Source: Mimachlamys varia (taxonomy: Eukaryota; Mollusca; Bivalvia; Pectinida; Pectinidae). Taken from it: a stretch of DNA of 64,000 bases. Of this stretch, positions 60,881-64,000 are shown piece after piece (positions within the stretch are counted from its first letter, which is position 1; each line of letters starts with the position of its first letter). The notes beneath the pieces were generated by a model, which was not told the DNA's origin, did no database searches, and worked only from the letters and a program-made list of their open reading frames with translations. The stretch spans positions 23,993,001 through 24,057,000 of the forward strand of contig OX392538.1 in the NCBI GenBank assembly GCA_947623455.1, in the 5' to 3' direction. Made by a program: the position numbers and the translations under genes.

Positions 60881-61238
60881 ACTGTTCTGTCGTTATGTAC
60901 CCCACTGTTCCGTCGTTGCGTACCCCCACTGTTCTATCGTTGCGTACCCCCACTGTTCTGTCATTGCGTACCCCCACTGTTCTGTCGTTATGTACCCCCA
61001 CTGTTCTGTCGTTGCGTACCCCCACTGTTCTATCGTTGCGTACCCCCACTGTTCTATCGTTGCGTACCCCCACTGTTCTGTCATTGCGTACCCCCACTGT
61101 TCTGTCGTTATGTACCCCCACTGTTCTGTCGTTGCGTACCCCCACTGTTCTATCGTTGCGTACCCCCACTGTTCTGTCGTTGCGTACCCCCACTGTTCTG
61201 TCATTGATTACCCCCACTGTTATGTCGTTGCGTACCCC
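60881..61238. repeat. 24-bp minisatellite with higher-order pattern
   Basis: 15 units of ACTGTTCTGTCGTTGCGTAC + CCCC (first and last slightly short). Variants at two sites form a repeating order: units 4-7 are identical in order to units 9-12, implying a 120-bp duplication. The period is 8 codons and several frames on both strands lack stops, which explains the long open frames. No evidence of translation. Confidence 0.95.
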
Positions 61239-61269
61239 AGAGTGACCATAATAACAACATTTACCATTA

Positions 61270-61975
61270 TTCAGGACCTGTGGCCCCTCGTGCAATGTTT
61301 GCGAGTATAAAGGTACAATAATAATTTGTACTATGGGGATGTAAGGCCTGCTACAATGTTTACGGGTAGACCTGCAGCCCCTTGTTCAATATCAGGAAGG
61401 AAGGCGTATAGTATAACCATTTGTACTATGAGGACCTGCGGCCCCCGTACAATATGAGCTTGTAGGAAGGCCTATTATACAACTAATCATGATGTGAGGA
61501 CCTGCGGCCCCTTGTACAAGATCAGCGGGAAGGAAGGTGTATTATAACTATTGGTAATAGGAGGACCTGCGGTCCCTTGTACAAGATCAGCGGGAAGGAA
61601 GGTGTATTATAACTATTGGTAATAGGAGGACCTGCGGTCCCTTGTACAAGATCAGCGGGAAGGAAGGTGTATTATAACTATTGGTAATAGGAGGACCTGC
61701 GGTCCCTTGTACAAGATCAGCGGGAAGGAAGGAGTATAATAACTATTCGTAATATGAGGATCTGCAGCCCCTTGTACAATGTTAGCGGGTTGAAAGGCGT
61801 ATAATAACTATTCATGCTATGAGGATCTGCGGCCCCTCGTACAATATTAGCGGGTAGGCAGGCGTATAATTACTATATGTAATAGGAGGACCTGCGGCCC
61901 CTCGTACAATATCAGCGGGTAGGAAGGTGTAATATAACTATTCGTAATAGGAGGACCTGCTGCCCCTCATTTATT
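61270..61975. repeat. 65-bp minisatellite
   Basis: About 11 units containing GAGGACCTGCGG.CCCTTGT, ACAA.ATCAGCGGGAAGGAAG and TAACTATT.GTAATAGGAG. Consecutive starts at 61561, 61626 and 61691 give an exact 65-bp period; those three units are nearly identical, outer ones diverged. It begins about 30 bp after the 24-bp array. Confidence 0.9.
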
Positions 61976-63519
61976 TTGATTTAATGATTTTGGTCACTTA
62001 AGCAATGGTTTAATAACCAAATGGTTATGTTTTCGGATTGATGTATTTGCTGTGGATCTGGTCTACAGGTTTTAAATCCTGTGTAATTTATTACCTCAAT
62101 TGATGTTTGGCCCAGTATGTAATGGTCACATCCTCATAGATTGATTCAAAAATCTCATTTCATAACTTGCTCATTAGATTCTAGAGTTGTGTTATTTGGA
62201 GAGAAACATTTTTAGCCACTTAAGAATTGGGTGTATTTGTTTTACATAGACGGGAGGGATTAAATGTTAGGCTAGATAAAAACTGGTTATGAATGAAAGA
62301 ACTGTTGTTATATGTAAGTGTCGGACATTGTTTTTGCATGGAGTCTTGTCTTCATGTACATGTACATACCGAGTATAAAAGTTGAACTTGGGCAGTTGGC
62401 ATTGTGTCAACTTTTTTGTATTTCTAAATCAATAGGGCATGCAAAAGTCGATGTGGTGAATTTCAGTCAAGCTATATGGAAAAATGGTAGGTCTTTGATA
62501 AGATTCATTGGAATGGTTTTGTTTTTGTCTGGACATGCAAAGAAAGGATGATATCTTCCATGATTGAAAAAGACGGAGACCAAAATTGGTTGGCCTGTCT
62601 GCATACGGCATGTTTTGAGAAAAGTTGGCTATAGAGATAAGCCTATCATTGGGATGTATTTGTAACGAAGGTTGACAAATGAACAGGAAATTGCAAGTGA
62701 TGTTATTCTGCCATTTGCTTTTTTAATGAAAATTCCCTGAAGTGCCTAGATTGCAATTTATGAGGATTTTCATGAGCCCCCAAACAAGAAGTCCAATTTC
62801 AAATAAGAGGCCCCCCCTTGAGATTCCAGCACTGGATGATGTGCTTTGTAGAAATCGTGGACGGTGCTATAGAGATACAGACGTAAACAATGCTGTAAAG
62901 TATTGATTATTACCTTGAGTGGCAGTGTAATTCATTGTTGGGTAACAAGAAATGTGGCTGAATAAATCGCCCATTCGTGCTCGTGGTCAAAAGTGACATG
63001 TGATTACAGATGTGGCGTGCCATTCAACATTACAGTGATAACAGCTGTTTTCATGTCTGAGGTCACCATCTGACCTTAGAGTTGTGTTTTTGTTTTGAAC
63101 TTGAAACTTGTTCTTTCTGACCTTAGTGACCTTGAAGTTTGCCTAATTTCCTTTTATGCATCTTTATATTTGGTAACCATGGTCACAACACTGCTTTTTA
63201 GTTTACTTTATAAAATTGTTCCCTGTTTTAGACTTTGAGCTCAATCTCTCTTAACCTGTAAGTCCTATGGGTCACTGCTATATATATTCCTTTAAATTGT
63301 TTCCAGTTCAAGGGCAATCTTCGTGTAATCAGGATATTTGGGGCCTTTTATTCAAGATTTTTGCAATCTGTTGACCTCTACGAAGTTTTCTGAGACTTAG
63401 AGTTTTGTCTTCTGACTTGAACATCCTGTTAGTTCACTGCTACTGCCTCATGACCTGAAAGTTCTGCTCTTGAGACATTTTATGTTCCCTGCTCTCCTGG
63501 ATTGCATGTCGTAAATCAT
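61976..63519. other. No gene recognised; possible intron
   Basis: T-rich plus-strand sequence with no coding signal. If the candidate exon at 59176 is real, this would be part of its first intron. Confidence 0.3.
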
Positions 63520-63690
63520 TGAAGGCTTGGTGTGCCCCACCTTGTGGATGAGACAAGAAACTAGTTTGACCCATTGATATACACCAAAAGAATCTGTTGG
63601 GTCCAGGTGTTGCACCACTGTAACTTTCAAAGTACAGGTTTAAGCCTAGTGATTTGTTAGATAATTTTTTTTCACAGGAGACCAAGCCAA
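63520..63690. mobile_element. Diverged F2 interior fragment
   Basis: CACCTTGTGGATGAGACAAG and TTGATATACACCAAAAGAAT match the interior of F2 copies at 16.7 and 43.9 kb. The ends were not recognised. Confidence 0.4.
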
Positions 63691-64000
63691 CAGCTTGCCA
63701 CATGCCTTCAATTTGTTGGACACATTTTAGGGGTGTGAAGAACAAGAGAGTTGTGAGACCAGAGCTGATCTATCCGCTGATTTGTAGAATCGTTCATTGC
63801 TGATTTGGTCTCCAAAATAATTTAATATGTTGGGGGAAAAAATCCATTGATCTGTATCCTCAGACCTTGCTAATCTCACCATAATAATGCAAGCTTATTA
63901 ACGTACTTTTAAAAGAGAATGATATAATTTATAAATCAATAAATTGATTTTGTATTTTCTGTTGTTTGCATTGTTAATTACAATATTTTGTTCCATTTCA

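Noticed and set aside
60848..61310. Five overlapping open frames of 103-138 codons on both strands
   Set aside because: All arise from the 24-bp stop-free minisatellite unit; no gene structure supports any of them.

Overview
The window looks like nuclear DNA from a mollusc, most likely a bivalve. It is AT-rich and very sparse in genes. It holds many short tRNA-derived SINEs and non-autonomous DNA transposons (MITEs and fold-back elements), and several minisatellites. The only clear genes belong to the eukaryotic Yellow/MRJP family. The bivalve assignment rests on the SINE types (class II tRNA-like head, core reading 'tttctccgggtactccggctttcc', tail reading 'ttaataagacgttaaac') and is an inference from memory, not a database result.

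Genes: two paralogous Yellow/major-royal-jelly-protein-like genes lie on the + strand, at 35495-36805 (436 aa) and 49594-50973 (459 aa), about 12.8 kb apart. Each is a single uninterrupted reading frame with a signal peptide, the full Yellow domain and a hydrophobic C-terminal tail that could be a GPI-anchor signal. The second has a well-placed TATA box and initiator. They probably arose by duplication of an intronless copy and encode secreted or surface-tethered six-bladed propeller proteins. No other protein gene is certain. Weaker coding signals are an exon-like frame on the minus strand at 2544-2747 and a CpG-richer, promoter-like region at 58.5-59.3 kb with CRE motifs, a YY1 motif and a candidate first exon. 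A gene starting there would run off the right end of the window.

Layout: 1-9 kb has a TTAA-flanked MITE, a small fold-back, two minisatellites (47 bp and 34 bp units) and a TIR element. 10-29 kb has SINEs, some nested inside MITEs, two fold-back families with several copies each, a long near-perfect hairpin and a pair of ZNF143/Staf-like sites. 29-33 kb is nearly featureless. 33-43 kb carries Yellow-like gene A between two inverted copies of an unidentified module that contains an exon-like segment. 43-49 kb is again SINE, MITE and hairpin sequence with relics of a non-LTR reverse transcriptase. 49.6-51 kb is Yellow-like gene B. 51-58 kb has two more copies of the TTAA MITE and tail-to-tail SINEs. 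58.5-64 kb has the promoter-like region followed by a 1.1 kb block of two different minisatellites.

Most apparent open frames elsewhere come from repeats or chance and were not annotated. There are no operons, CRISPR arrays or prokaryotic signals.
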